From a virus, in the IMG/VR virus record IMGVR_UViG_3300021197_000330, positions 1 to 41,262 of that record: 41,262 nt of DNA; one strand, given 5' to 3'. How positions within the stretch are numbered: position 1 is the first letter of the stretch; every line of letters begins with the position of its first letter. Below the pieces are notes generated by a model. It was not told where the DNA came from. It saw only the letters and a program-made list of their open reading frames with translations, and did no database searches. The translations under genes were made by a program, and so were the position numbers. Below, piece after piece: positions 20,864-30,100 of this stretch.

Positions 20864-23332
20864 TTAATTACCAAAATACTTTAATAATTCTTCTTCTCTT
20901 CTTTTTAAAACTCCTGCTTGATCTTGCTCATTTATTTCTTTAAACGATCCTTCTTCTTTTTGTCTATTTTTCCAATTTTGAACAAAAGTCGTTTGCCCAA
21001 AAGAGTGAATTATGTCAGACCCTCCACCAGCTTCTTGATACGCTCTTGCAGCTACTGCAAATTTTTTATTAAGTTCTACACCTAATTCTTGGTATCTAGC
21101 AAAAATCATATTAGAACCACCTGTAATATTAAAAATATTAGTAGTTTCTGCTGCAGCATTAATATCATCTTTGGTTAGCCTTTCTTCTCCTTTATTACTG
21201 TTAGCTATAATATACTTCATTCTATTTTCTATAATAAGTAATTTAGCTATATCTCTAGCTATATCTTGTTTAGTTCTAGTCTTACTTCCATCACCTATTT
21301 TTTTCTCATATTTCTTAAATACTTTTGAGTTATAATTATTTAAATCTTTTAAATTTTGATCTAATTGAGCTTTATCAGAATTAAATTCCTTCATTACATC
21401 ATTATAACCTTTTTCATCATCCCCGTATTGTGCAGCTACTGTTTTTGAAAAAACACCTCCAAAATCGTTAGCTTGATAATCTGATTTTACACCAGGTAAA
21501 TCAGAAGAACTAAATAGGTTAAACATATCTTTTGATACAGAAGCAAACTGTTCTGAAAATTTTTGACTAAAGGCTGGTAGTCCAAGACCTCCAGTTTGTG
21601 AAGCTATCTGTAAAACTTGACCTACCATAGTTACACCTTGTGCAGAAGATTCCATTCTTTCTAAAGCTGTTCTTCTACCTTTTTGATCTTGTTTTACGTC
21701 AGGAGAGTTTATTAAAGATTTAGCTTCCTCACCTGTAGCCTCCACAAAACTACTCTTTTGAGTGTTAGGATCATATTTTTCAACTCTTTGCTTACCGTCT
21801 TTTGTTAAACCAACCCTTACAATTTCAAATCCAGTAGCTGTGTTCGCTGGTACTTTTCTATAAATTATTTTTTCTAAATTATTTGCTTTTCTAGAAGCAT
21901 CTTCTGCTGCGGCAGTAACTTCCATTTTTTTTGTTTCATAATTTATTAATGCACTTCTAAAATCTCGCATATCTGTAATTTTTGCATTTTCGAGCTGTCT
22001 TATTTGACTAATATTTAATTGAAAAGCTTCTCTTTCTAAAGCATCAAAAGAGCTATTTACATTTTCTTCATACTGCATGTAACGAACAGCTAAATCTCTG
22101 TTTTCAGCTTTTTCTTGTGCATTAATAGCTTGTAAATCATCTGCTGCTTCTACTCCAGCTTTACCCGCTACATCAAGTAATCCAGCAAAACCACCTTGTG
22201 AAGTAGTTCCTGTCATCATGTTCATAGCCCATTTAAATAAGGCAATGTTTTTTGATTGGTCATTGTCATCTCCAGTGTATTCTGTAAATGCTTTTTTGTA
22301 ATCCTCAAAACTTTTTACTTTACTTCTTTGCCCTTTAATCATTTCTTGATAACTTTTAATCGCTTCATCTGATCTACTATAAGCATTTTCCTTAATTTGA
22401 AGTTTATCAAATAAATCTCCTATGGGACCAGCATATTGAGAATAATTAAAATTTCCACTTTTAGAGCCAGTAGGGTTGGAGGTTGTAGCTAAAATAGAAG
22501 GTACTGCTTTTTTTGCTTGATCTATACCTTGTGTTGGATCACCACCATCTTCTATCATTACTTTATTTGGTTGAGCATTTTGAGCAGCTTGTGCTTGAGA
22601 CACTTGTTTATTAACATCAACTAAAGTAGTTTGACCATCATCTTTAACAACTTCTACTTTGTTATTTTTTTTGTCATTTCCTAATCGAACTAATTCCTCT
22701 CCTAATCTGTTTTGTTCTTCACCACTTAAATTGTTTAAATCTCCACCAGGAGCAATTTTTGTAAACTGATCTATAAGTTTATTTTGTGCGTCATTATAAT
22801 TAGTTTGTTTTATTAAACTCTGTGCTTCTTCAGAAAAAGCAACAGGTTGTATTCTAGATGGGTCCTCATCAGTAACCATATCTTTACCAATTTGTAAACC
22901 TGTTAAGGGTAAAGCGTATTTAGTTTGACCTAAAGAAGCTAAAGGTCTTCTTTCATTTAGTATTGCATCTTGAGCTCCTCTTCCTCCACCTCTTGCAGAA
23001 GTTAAAGTTCTTCTAGCTCCTCTTCTCATCATTCCAAAACCACCAAGACCTAATGCAGTTCCTACCGCTTTATCAAAAAGATCAGCTTCAGGGTCATCAA
23101 AAGTATCTATACCATAAGCAAATTCAGCACCACCTATACCAAGATCAGTAAGGCCACCTCCGTATCTTTGAAAACGTGTACCTTTTGTTCCCTCAATTAA
23201 TTCAGTTCCTCTTGAAGGTTGTCTAGGAGGTTGTTTACCATAATACTTATTATAAAGTTTTCCAATTCCTTTTGCTATTGGCTTTCTAGCTCCATAAATA
23301 GCTCGTGCAGCCGTTGGTAAAAACTGAAGCAT
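20864..23332 (-). CDS. Internal virion/ejection protein candidate, 822 aa
   Basis: The N-terminal 120 residues are basic and Gly-rich with hydrophobic patches (AVGTALGLGGFGMM). The remaining protein is helical and polar, with long coiled-coil-like segments around residues 400-500 and again near the end. I recognise no catalytic motif. Together with the 302- and 1103-residue neighbours it forms a block like the internal protein cassette of T7-like phages. It starts in a TAATG junction with the Gly-rich protein gene. Confidence 0.6.
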   Translation of the reverse strand: MLQFLPTAARAIYGARKPIAKGIGKLYNKYYGKQPPRQPSRGTELIEGTKGTRFQRYGGGLTDLGIGGAEFAYGIDTFDDPEADLFDKAVGTALGLGGFGMMRRGARRTLTSARGGGRGAQDAILNERRPLASLGQTKYALPLTGLQIGKDMVTDEDPSRIQPVAFSEEAQSLIKQTNYNDAQNKLIDQFTKIAPGGDLNNLSGEEQNRLGEELVRLGNDKKNNKVEVVKDDGQTTLVDVNKQVSQAQAAQNAQPNKVMIEDGGDPTQGIDQAKKAVPSILATTSNPTGSKSGNFNYSQYAGPIGDLFDKLQIKENAYSRSDEAIKSYQEMIKGQRSKVKSFEDYKKAFTEYTGDDNDQSKNIALFKWAMNMMTGTTSQGGFAGLLDVAGKAGVEAADDLQAINAQEKAENRDLAVRYMQYEENVNSSFDALEREAFQLNISQIRQLENAKITDMRDFRSALINYETKKMEVTAAAEDASRKANNLEKIIYRKVPANTATGFEIVRVGLTKDGKQRVEKYDPNTQKSSFVEATGEEAKSLINSPDVKQDQKGRRTALERMESSAQGVTMVGQVLQIASQTGGLGLPAFSQKFSEQFASVSKDMFNLFSSSDLPGVKSDYQANDFGGVFSKTVAAQYGDDEKGYNDVMKEFNSDKAQLDQNLKDLNNYNSKVFKKYEKKIGDGSKTRTKQDIARDIAKLLIIENRMKYIIANSNKGEERLTKDDINAAAETTNIFNITGGSNMIFARYQELGVELNKKFAVAARAYQEAGGGSDIIHSFGQTTFVQNWKNRQKEEGSFKEINEQDQAGVLKRREEELLKYFGN

Positions 23333-24240
23333 TATACTTGCCCTCCAACAGCAGAACCTTTACCACCCGGTCCAACCATTTGATACGCACTATAAGCACC
23401 CACTCCAGCACCAATTGCTTGAGCAAAAGGATTAGTTCCAGGGCCTGTAGACTGTGTTACTTGTGAAGCTGCTGTTGGTAATGTTGTCATAATACCTTTA
23501 GCAAATTCCATTCTTTGATAAGGTTCGTAGGCTCGTGCTACTTCTGTCGCTCTTTGAGCAGCTAAGGTTCTATCAGCTATACTTCTTTGTAACGCACCTG
23601 CTTGACCTAATTGTGAAATGTCTGCTTGTTGAGAAGCTTGTTGTTGAGCCCCCGCTCCAAGTAATTTACCACCCGTACTCAATGCAGCATCTGTTTGAAA
23701 TTTTTGTTGTGCTTGTGCAGCTCCTAAAGCTGTTTGAAAACCAGATTGTTGTAATTGACCTATAGTACCTAATCTTCTAGCTTCTCCTTCTGCTCGTTCA
23801 ACACCCTCTCTACCACCTCCAAAAGCTCCTGCTTGTATAGCTTGTGCAGACAATTGATTTTGTTTTTTTGCTGCTTCTCTATTTACTTCATCAATAACAT
23901 ATCTTTGATAAGGATTCATAAAAGCATCAATATCTGGTTGTTGTGTTGCAATTAAATTACCTTGTAAAATAGATCCAATACCAGCGTTCATTGCATCTTG
24001 ACCTACTCCAGTATTACCTGCCATAGTAAAAGCTTGTTGCTCTAAAGGACTTGGGCCAGCTACTTGATATTCAGGTACTTCAATTGGTTTTCTAGCTAAA
24101 TCTATAGCCTCATCATATAAGGCAAGTTTTCTACCTTCAATAGCTGGAGCTTCTCTTGTAATATTAGTTTGTGTTCCTGTTGAGGCACCACCGCCACCAC
24201 CAGAGCCACCGCCACCACCGCCGCCAAATATAAAACTCAT
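23332..24240 (-). CDS. Gly/Gln/Ala-rich internal virion protein
   Basis: After a polyglycine N-terminus (residues 6-18) the 302-residue protein is an Ala/Gln-rich helical protein with patterns such as PDIDAFMNPYQRYVIDEVNR and QAIQAGAFGGGREGVERAEG. The composition suits a small internal or ejection protein. Similar proteins follow the gp13-like gene in marine podoviruses as far as I remember. The ATG forms an ATGA overlap with the upstream gene and the stop a TAATG with the downstream gene. Confidence 0.6.
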   Translation of the reverse strand: MSFIFGGGGGGGSGGGGGASTGTQTNITREAPAIEGRKLALYDEAIDLARKPIEVPEYQVAGPSPLEQQAFTMAGNTGVGQDAMNAGIGSILQGNLIATQQPDIDAFMNPYQRYVIDEVNREAAKKQNQLSAQAIQAGAFGGGREGVERAEGEARRLGTIGQLQQSGFQTALGAAQAQQKFQTDAALSTGGKLLGAGAQQQASQQADISQLGQAGALQRSIADRTLAAQRATEVARAYEPYQRMEFAKGIMTTLPTAASQVTQSTGPGTNPFAQAIGAGVGAYSAYQMVGPGGKGSAVGGQV

Positions 24241-24575
24241 TTAATTTCCTTTCGCAATAAAACTGCTTTTTTATCATAACCAGATAAAACTTTTTGCCAA
24301 CCCGATCTACCTAAAATATCAATCGCATTATAATGTCTATCTTTTGCAAATTTTTCAATGTCTTCTACTATCTTCTGCACCTCTGCTAAATTACCTCCAC
24401 CTAAACCAATACGTAGAGTGTTCTTTATACTTGAAGCTAAACAAGCACTTCTCCCATAAGCAAATAAAAAAAAGTGTCCGTCTTTAAGACCTTGTTCAAC
24501 ATCCTCTCTCGTAGCTCCATCTCCAATCTCCGCAGCTGGTTGTAGTATTTTCCAAATGTCATCAGTAAGCATCAT
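24237..24575 (-). CDS. Acetyltransferase-fold phage protein (T7 gp13-like)
   Basis: At 112 residues the protein has the short alpha/beta pattern of the GNAT-like internal virion protein family: an N-terminal helix with DDIWKILQPAAEIGDG, strands HFFLFAYG and ASSIKNTLRIGLGGGN, and a final HYNAIDILGRSGWQKVLSGY. The last segment is the most typical. In T7, gp13 is needed for assembly of the internal core and ejection proteins; acetyl transfer is not established. The gene order, directly before the internal protein cassette, agrees. It begins in a TAATG junction. Confidence 0.7.
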   Translation of the reverse strand: MMLTDDIWKILQPAAEIGDGATREDVEQGLKDGHFFLFAYGRSACLASSIKNTLRIGLGGGNLAEVQKIVEDIEKFAKDRHYNAIDILGRSGWQKVLSGYDKKAVLLRKEIK

Positions 24576-25414
24576 TAGCTTACCATATCATATATTCTTT
24601 TCAGCTGGTCTTGTTGTGTATAAAAAAACTTAGCTCCTTTTCTTCTCATTTCTTTAAAATCTTTAGGGTTTGCTCCACTCATAATTCCAGCACCTAAAAT
24701 AGCATCTGCTCTACTTACAAATTCACCATCTGCTAATTGAGCTAACATTGTATCTTTATCTTTATCTGCTATATCTGTAGCATCTTCAATGTAACCCTCA
24801 GCTCTTACATAATTAGTACCATCTTTTTCATCATGATCTAATTTACTAGGTAAATAGTTTACACCACCTTCTTTAAATTTTGGTAAAGTTTCTGTGTTAA
24901 CAATACCACCTTTTGAAAAGGTATAGTTTTGATTAGGTTGTTCATAATTATAAAGATTAGCTGTTTGAGCATTTTGAAACTCTCTATCTCCTCCTGTAAC
25001 AGTATCGTAATTAAATCTATCTCCTAAACCTTGCACGTTTTCTCTTTGTTGTGCATATTGACTTGCGTATTCAGCTTCATCAAAAGGAGGTGCCAAAGGG
25101 TTGTTTTTATTTCCCCCACCCGCTAACATAGAAGCACCCGCTAGACCTATACCTACTTTTGTTGGTGTGCTTAAAGCTCCAAATTTTGCGGCTAAATTAG
25201 AACCCATTGTAGCGTTTTGCATTCCTACTGTTGTTTGTGCTCCTACAGAACCCATACCACTTGCTGCAGCTCCTCCTGCATAACCAACTCCTGTCCCAAG
25301 TGCTGCACCTATCAACATGTTTTTCATCATATCTCTGTTTGAGCCTCCTGAAGATTTAGTATACAGTGCCCCGATGCCTGCTCCTATTGCCATTGCTATT
25401 ACTGGAAATGCCAT
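24575..25414 (-). CDS. Late structural-region protein with hydrophobic N-terminus
   Basis: Residues 1-105 are Gly/Ala-rich and hydrophobic, with at least two membrane-prone stretches (FPVIAMAIGAGIGALYTKSS, MLIGAALGTGVGYAGGAAAS). The C-terminal 80 residues (ADKDKDTMLAQLADGEFVSR, then ADAILGAGIMSGANPKDFKE) resemble a domain repeatedly seen in phage tail or internal proteins, in which an LxxGEFVxxxxAV motif recurs. I take it as a virion protein linked to the ejection cassette. A GGAG ribosome site precedes ATG 25414. Confidence 0.6.
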   Translation of the reverse strand: MAFPVIAMAIGAGIGALYTKSSGGSNRDMMKNMLIGAALGTGVGYAGGAAASGMGSVGAQTTVGMQNATMGSNLAAKFGALSTPTKVGIGLAGASMLAGGGNKNNPLAPPFDEAEYASQYAQQRENVQGLGDRFNYDTVTGGDREFQNAQTANLYNYEQPNQNYTFSKGGIVNTETLPKFKEGGVNYLPSKLDHDEKDGTNYVRAEGYIEDATDIADKDKDTMLAQLADGEFVSRADAILGAGIMSGANPKDFKEMRRKGAKFFYTQQDQLKRIYDMVS

Positions 25415-25443
25415 TTATGTCTCCTAATGTTTATTACTATAGT

Positions 25444-26274
25444 TTAACTGTTTTTCTCTGGCTTATCAAGACCCGTAGCTACCATTTCATCTATTAACCT
25501 TCCTGAATACTGATATTCCCCTACATGAGTTATGTATTCTGTAATTAAAGCCATACATTTACCCCCTATTTTAGTCCATAGTCTTGAGAAAGCAAAATCT
25601 TCTCCGTAATATATTTTTGTTACAGTATCATAATAAGTATCAAAAAAATTATATAAATTAGGTTTTACTATAGTTTTACCATCTACAACAGTTTCTTGTT
25701 TTATAGTAAGTTCTGGATAAGCTGTAACCATTTTTTCTAAAGCTTCTCTTTTAATTAACATACACCCAGTCATAGAATGAGATAACTCAATCATTTCATT
25801 AACACAATTTATATCATCTTCTCTATCTTTTAAACGAACAGGGTATTTATTACCAGCCGTACTTATCTGTGTATAGTTCATATCGGGTATATCTTTCCAT
25901 TTATTAAGCACCTTATCCCATTGAATGTTTTTCATAGGATATGGTATACTTAAAAGCTCTTGATCTTTGCTTAACATTTTAAAAATAGATTCTGTGTTAA
26001 ACTGAATATCGCTATCAATAAACAACATATACGTAAAGTCTGTATTTAAAAATTCTGCTACACATAAATTACGACCTTGTGTTATTAATGAGGATTTCAT
26101 TAGTTGTAACATAATAGGTATTTGTTTTTCATTACACTCAGCTTGTAATTTAAAAACAGATTGCATGTAATGTATGGACACCTCACTATGTACTGGTGTA
26201 GCTACAAATAATTTAATATCTTTTTTACTCACCCAATTAGCATCAGGTGTGTACAAGGGTTCTTGCTTTTTCAT
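25444..26274 (-). CDS. GT-A type glycosyltransferase
   Basis: The protein has the nucleotide-sugar transferase pattern: an N-terminal strand (IKLFVATPVH), a QGRNLCVAEFL helix and the YMLFIDSDIQF strand with the metal-binding D87-x-D89. HSMTGCMLIKREAL and YYGEDFAFSRLW fit the acceptor region. At 276 residues it is a complete single domain. It should transfer a sugar from an activated donor to an unknown acceptor. It overlaps the GT-B gene by 32 nt, so the two are probably one functional pair within the structural operon. Confidence 0.85.
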   Translation of the reverse strand: MKKQEPLYTPDANWVSKKDIKLFVATPVHSEVSIHYMQSVFKLQAECNEKQIPIMLQLMKSSLITQGRNLCVAEFLNTDFTYMLFIDSDIQFNTESIFKMLSKDQELLSIPYPMKNIQWDKVLNKWKDIPDMNYTQISTAGNKYPVRLKDREDDINCVNEMIELSHSMTGCMLIKREALEKMVTAYPELTIKQETVVDGKTIVKPNLYNFFDTYYDTVTKIYYGEDFAFSRLWTKIGGKCMALITEYITHVGEYQYSGRLIDEMVATGLDKPEKNS

Positions 26275-27190
26275 TTAATATTCCAGTCAAGAAGTTAGTC
26301 CATTCTGATTTCTTTTTATCCCAACTATAAAATTTCTTTACAAAGTCTTGTTGCATTTGCAAATGTTCAAATACCTCTGGCTCGTGAAGCGTGGCTACTG
26401 AACTACGAATAGCGTTAGCAAATACAGTAGACAATCTTTTGTAATCCTTATCATAGGTAACATAAGCAGGGAACTCGGAACAGGTTTCATATAAAGCACC
26501 ATAATTAGTCACGATACAATATAATCCTGCGGCCATAGCTTCTAATGCAGCATTACAACTTGTCTCTTCCCATATACTAGGGTAAGCAAACATATGATAG
26601 CGATACATAAACTTTTGTATAAATGAATGTTCTTTGTAACCAATATAGTTTACGTTCTCTAACTTTCTTGCTTGCTCATATAAAGGTTCATACTTAGCTT
26701 CATTTGCTTGTTCAAACTCTTCCCCATATATTTTACAACTACTAAACACATCAAGATGTACATTACAATCTTGTAGTTGTTGCATTGCACCAAGTAATAC
26801 ATTTAAACCTCTCCAAGGAGTTACGTGAAATAACATTCGTACCATGTCCCCATGTTTGTAAGGAGTAAGAACAGGAAAGTTTGTTACTCCATTTTTAATT
26901 ACATGACATTTGTGTGTAGGTATATCAAACTTGTATCTAAACTTTTCATAGTTCCAGTGTGAATTAAATACATACCAGTCAAACTGGTTGTGGTTGTTTT
27001 TATCTTCAAACCAAGGGTATATATTAGGTTGATCATAACTATTCTTTTGCCATAGAATATTTACTTTATTATTATCTGTAGGTATTTTACCTGGTATTGA
27101 AGTACATATTTGAAAGTTTTTTAATAAATCTTCATCAACATAATGATCTAGAAAATGATGCTGTATCTCCGTGCCCCCTTTAGGAAACAT
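26243..27190 (-). CDS. GT-B (family 4-like) glycosyltransferase
   Basis: The C-terminal half contains the family 4 pattern: RMLFHVTPWRGLNVLLGAMQ, strand NVNYIGY, then FAYPSIWEETSCNAALEAMA with the E-x7-E-like donor-binding region and GLYCIVTNYGALYE. The N-terminal half starts directly with GGTEIQHHF, as in compact versions of the family. It is 315 residues long and appears complete. Substrates are unknown; virion glycosylation or host surface change are both possible. The ATG shares a TAATG with the stop of the 64-residue gene. Confidence 0.85.
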   Translation of the reverse strand: MFPKGGTEIQHHFLDHYVDEDLLKNFQICTSIPGKIPTDNNKVNILWQKNSYDQPNIYPWFEDKNNHNQFDWYVFNSHWNYEKFRYKFDIPTHKCHVIKNGVTNFPVLTPYKHGDMVRMLFHVTPWRGLNVLLGAMQQLQDCNVHLDVFSSCKIYGEEFEQANEAKYEPLYEQARKLENVNYIGYKEHSFIQKFMYRYHMFAYPSIWEETSCNAALEAMAAGLYCIVTNYGALYETCSEFPAYVTYDKDYKRLSTVFANAIRSSVATLHEPEVFEHLQMQQDFVKKFYSWDKKKSEWTNFLTGILNEKARTLVHT

Positions 27191-27384
27191 TATTTTTTAG
27201 TCCCACTCATTAAACTTAAAGCCTCGGGAGGTAACATTATATTTACATCCACTACAATATCTTCTTGTTTAGTATCGGTATTAGGGTTATTTACATCATG
27301 TTCAGAATCTTTTTTAGACGCATAAACCACATTAGTTTTTTTATTTCTGTAAGTTTCTTTTGATTCGCATTTAATAGTTTTCAT
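27190..27384 (-). CDS. Hypothetical small polar protein, 64 aa, first gene of glycosyltransferase unit
   Basis: I do not recognise this protein. The N-terminal half is Lys-rich and polar, a middle acidic, Asn-rich part is probably disordered, and the end (VDVNIMLPPEALSLMSG) is mildly hydrophobic. It has no Shine-Dalgarno sequence. Instead its ATG lies inside a long inverted repeat with a promoter-like -10 box right in front, so leaderless translation is possible. It is coupled to the GT-B gene through TAATG. Confidence 0.6.
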   Translation of the reverse strand: MKTIKCESKETYRNKKTNVVYASKKDSEHDVNNPNTDTKQEDIVVDVNIMLPPEALSLMSGTKK

Positions 27385-27403
27385 ATAAGTATAATACTTA
27401 TAT
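27383..27403. repeat. 21-bp inverted repeat covering promoter and start codon
   Basis: ATATAAGTAT and ATACTTATAT are perfect 10-bp arms separated by one base. They fill the whole gap between two genes and include the start codon bases of the 64-residue gene. A candidate leftward promoter (TTTACA, 16 nt, TATTAT) has its -10 in this repeat, 6 nt from the ATG. The decamer TATAAGTATA is shared with the promoter at 16064-16092. Confidence 0.7.
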
Positions 27404-27744
27404 CAGCCATTTTGTAAAGAACGATCTATTAAAGCATATGAAACTATACCTTGTATTTCATCCGCAGTTCCTGCTGTCATTTTTAAAATATCACCTTCTT
27501 CTAATACCAAAGTGTGTGTGATAATTTGTCTTGTAGTGTTTGCTGCTATAGAAGCATTATCTATTCTAAAAGTAGCTGTTGCACTTGTATCCGTTACTTG
27601 TGTTACTAGACTTACAACGCCAGTTGATCCATTGTGTGCTTGTATTTGTTTTACCAAACATCTACCATTTGTAGGGGCAGTTAAAATTGAAATAGTTCCT
27701 GTAGAATTTAAATTAAAACCTGCATTTTTATATTGTATACTCAT
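27403..27744 (-). CDS. Small beta-rich virion protein candidate
   Basis: At 113 residues this protein is a run of short beta strands (GTISILTAPTNGRCLVKQIQ, RQIITHTLVLEEGDILKM) with few charged residues, the look of a small phage decoration or tail surface protein. The similar-looking protein at the right edge (40951-41259) may belong to the same type. ATG 27744 is chosen because it overlaps the stop of the preceding gene as ATGA; the frame extends to 27756. Confidence 0.6.
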   Translation of the reverse strand: MSIQYKNAGFNLNSTGTISILTAPTNGRCLVKQIQAHNGSTGVVSLVTQVTDTSATATFRIDNASIAANTTRQIITHTLVLEEGDILKMTAGTADEIQGIVSYALIDRSLQNG

Positions 27745-27905
27745 GATATAAACCAATCAAAAGCTTGTTGATCTTTACTTATATCATCTTGGTAAGAAGT
27801 ATTTAATTTTTGCACTATTTGATTTAAAGCTAAATTTATTAATCTTTGATTCTCTACACTATATTCTGTTTTTGGATCTGGTATGTTTGTAATTATTTTT
27901 GCCAT
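27741..27905 (-). CDS. Small late-region protein, 54 aa
   Basis: The frame encodes MAKIITNIPDPKTEYSVENQ, then RLINLALNQIVQKLNTSYQD and ends FDWFIS. I remember close matches with the same N-terminus and FxWF ending in marine podovirus tail regions, always annotated hypothetical. It is helical in the middle. It is joined to the 727-residue gene by TAATG and to the next gene by ATGA. The tight junctions and familiar sequence make it a confident call. Confidence 0.75.
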   Translation of the reverse strand: MAKIITNIPDPKTEYSVENQRLINLALNQIVQKLNTSYQDDISKDQQAFDWFIS

Positions 27906-30088
27906 TACCTTCTTCCATCTATTTGTGTATCTGCTCTAAAAGTACCATATCTCCAAGTTTCATCTGTAGTTGTGTTTTGTATTTTAAGATTAGCTGCTCT
28001 GGCTCTAGCTCTTGTATCAACTTTTTGTGTAGAAGAGGATACAGTAAAAGGCCCTAAGCTACTACTAGCCTCTGTGTCACTTGGAAAATTTTTTAAGTTT
28101 ATTGTAACTTGAGCATTACCAGTAAGAGCTCTAAAGTCTGGTACAAATCTTCTTATAGTTAAGAAAAATTCACCTGTTGCTTGAACACCATCTCCAGCTG
28201 ATTTAACTTCAAAATCTCCACTTTGAATACTACCAACTATAGGAGTAGTAGCACTTGTGTTTACTTGATTGTTACCTATTTCATGAGCATATACAGTTGT
28301 TGCACCATTTACATTTGTTACACCTTGTATAGTAGGAAAAGTTGGGACACCACTATCATTGTAATCACTTGCATAAGGGTTATCAAAAACTGTTTTGTCA
28401 TAATACGTTGTTCGTGCAAGAGAACCAACTGTCCATAATTTTTCTTGGTAATTAAAAGTAACTACTCTATCTATTTGATTTGAGTTTTTAGATGGGTAAA
28501 ACCAATTAATTTCATTGAACAAAGAATTGTATCCAGCAAAAACAACATCAGAGGAATCAAAATTTATACCTAAGTCACCATCATCAATAGTAGTAAAAAC
28601 AAAATCTTCTACTGAACAAGGTATCTTTTTTACAGTACCATCAAATAAATAAAAACCACCAGCTTGTCCCATCCAATAAGATACACCATTTACGGACACT
28701 ACTCCATGTTGTGATATTAAACCACAGTTTGCTCCAGCTTGTTCAATACCAAAAGTAAAAGGAGGTCCAATAAAACGCATAACATATGCAGCAGTATCTG
28801 TTAGAATTAAATTGTAAGAACCAGCGTTTACTCCTCCTACTATTTTAGTACCAGCATCTATTCTTAAAGTACCAGCTGTGTTTACTGAAGTAGGTGTGTA
28901 ATCTGTAAGACTTTCTTGATCAGAAAAACGTATAAACATTTTATCTTGAACGCCACTAGCTATAGTTGGTTCTGTTCCTAAATGAATTAAATGTCTATCT
29001 CTATCGGAAACTAAAGTCATAACACTTTTTTCTGGTGCTCCTGATATTACTGTTGCTCTGGTTGTTAAAGGAGAAGAAGCACTAGGGTTCCATTGAAATG
29101 ATTTGTTGTTTCTTATAGTGCCTATTAATATTTCACCAAAATTATCTAAAGACCAATTACCAGGTTCTAATATAGTTACAGCTTCATTTGTTGCATCTCC
29201 CCAACCAAAATAACTTGATGCTTCAATTACTGTTGCTCCATCATTGTGGGAGGCTGTTGCAGTGCCAGAAGCTCCTCTTGTTATACCTGTAAGATTTGCT
29301 CCAGCTTTACCACCATAAGTAATTAATTCATTATCTATTAATACTGTTCCACCATCAGATGAAAAATTAGTAGTAGAGTCTAAAGTAATAGAAGTTCCTG
29401 ACCCACCAGTTCCAGCAGAGTCATTATTTAATGCACCATCTAATGTGTTTGAAGCTATAGGAAAAGCCTCTCCACCATAACGACCAGTACCAAAACCATA
29501 ACCAGCTACTTGTATAGAATCACCAATACTAAAATAAGGTGTAATGGTACAACTTCCAGCAGCCGACATAGCTGTTCCTGTTTCATTAGCCGACATAGTT
29601 ACTGTAAAACTATCGGATAAAGCTGTTACTACTTGAAAAGTATTTGTTGTAAAATTAGCACCAGTAAAAGAAGTAGCTCCCCCACCAGGTAAGGTAACAC
29701 TTGAAAATAAAAATAAATCCCCTTCTACTAATCCATGAGCTGCTTTATTAATAGTGACTGTTGCTGAACCATTTGTAGAAGTAAAAGTGCAAGAAGTAAG
29801 TGCAGTACCTAAAGGTGTAATATCATAAAAAGCATCAGCGTAATAAATAAATAAAGCTTTGTTTGTTCCTACAGCAATAAATCTTCGACCTAGTTTATCA
29901 GCCCAAATGTGCATGGCTCTTGTAACGCCTACTAACGTATTTGTTGTAGTTTGCTCCCAACCACCTATTTTTTCAGGATACCCATAACGAAAACGAACAT
30001 TGTCACAATCAATCCATTTACCTTCCGCTCCTGTAGGAGTAACCTGCTTGTTAATACCAGGTGCTATTTGTACTTCACTTAGGGCCAC
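27905..30088 (-). CDS. Tail hub / DNA stabilisation-type virion protein, 727 aa
   Basis: The N-terminus (PGINKQVTPTGAEGKWIDCD, then NVRFRYGYPEKIGGW) is characteristic of a large beta-rich tail protein common in marine podoviruses and reminiscent of P22 gp10, which plugs the tail hub. The remainder is beta-propeller-like, with repeats such as FIRFSDQESLTDYTP and SYWMGQAGGFYLFDG. It has no enzymatic motif. Position between the fibre genes and the internal proteins fits a tail tube or hub part. The gp10 comparison is tentative. Confidence 0.65.
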   Translation of the reverse strand: MALSEVQIAPGINKQVTPTGAEGKWIDCDNVRFRYGYPEKIGGWEQTTTNTLVGVTRAMHIWADKLGRRFIAVGTNKALFIYYADAFYDITPLGTALTSCTFTSTNGSATVTINKAAHGLVEGDLFLFSSVTLPGGGATSFTGANFTTNTFQVVTALSDSFTVTMSANETGTAMSAAGSCTITPYFSIGDSIQVAGYGFGTGRYGGEAFPIASNTLDGALNNDSAGTGGSGTSITLDSTTNFSSDGGTVLIDNELITYGGKAGANLTGITRGASGTATASHNDGATVIEASSYFGWGDATNEAVTILEPGNWSLDNFGEILIGTIRNNKSFQWNPSASSPLTTRATVISGAPEKSVMTLVSDRDRHLIHLGTEPTIASGVQDKMFIRFSDQESLTDYTPTSVNTAGTLRIDAGTKIVGGVNAGSYNLILTDTAAYVMRFIGPPFTFGIEQAGANCGLISQHGVVSVNGVSYWMGQAGGFYLFDGTVKKIPCSVEDFVFTTIDDGDLGINFDSSDVVFAGYNSLFNEINWFYPSKNSNQIDRVVTFNYQEKLWTVGSLARTTYYDKTVFDNPYASDYNDSGVPTFPTIQGVTNVNGATTVYAHEIGNNQVNTSATTPIVGSIQSGDFEVKSAGDGVQATGEFFLTIRRFVPDFRALTGNAQVTINLKNFPSDTEASSSLGPFTVSSSTQKVDTRARARAANLKIQNTTTDETWRYGTFRADTQIDGRR

Positions 30089-30100
30089 AAGTGTAAACTC

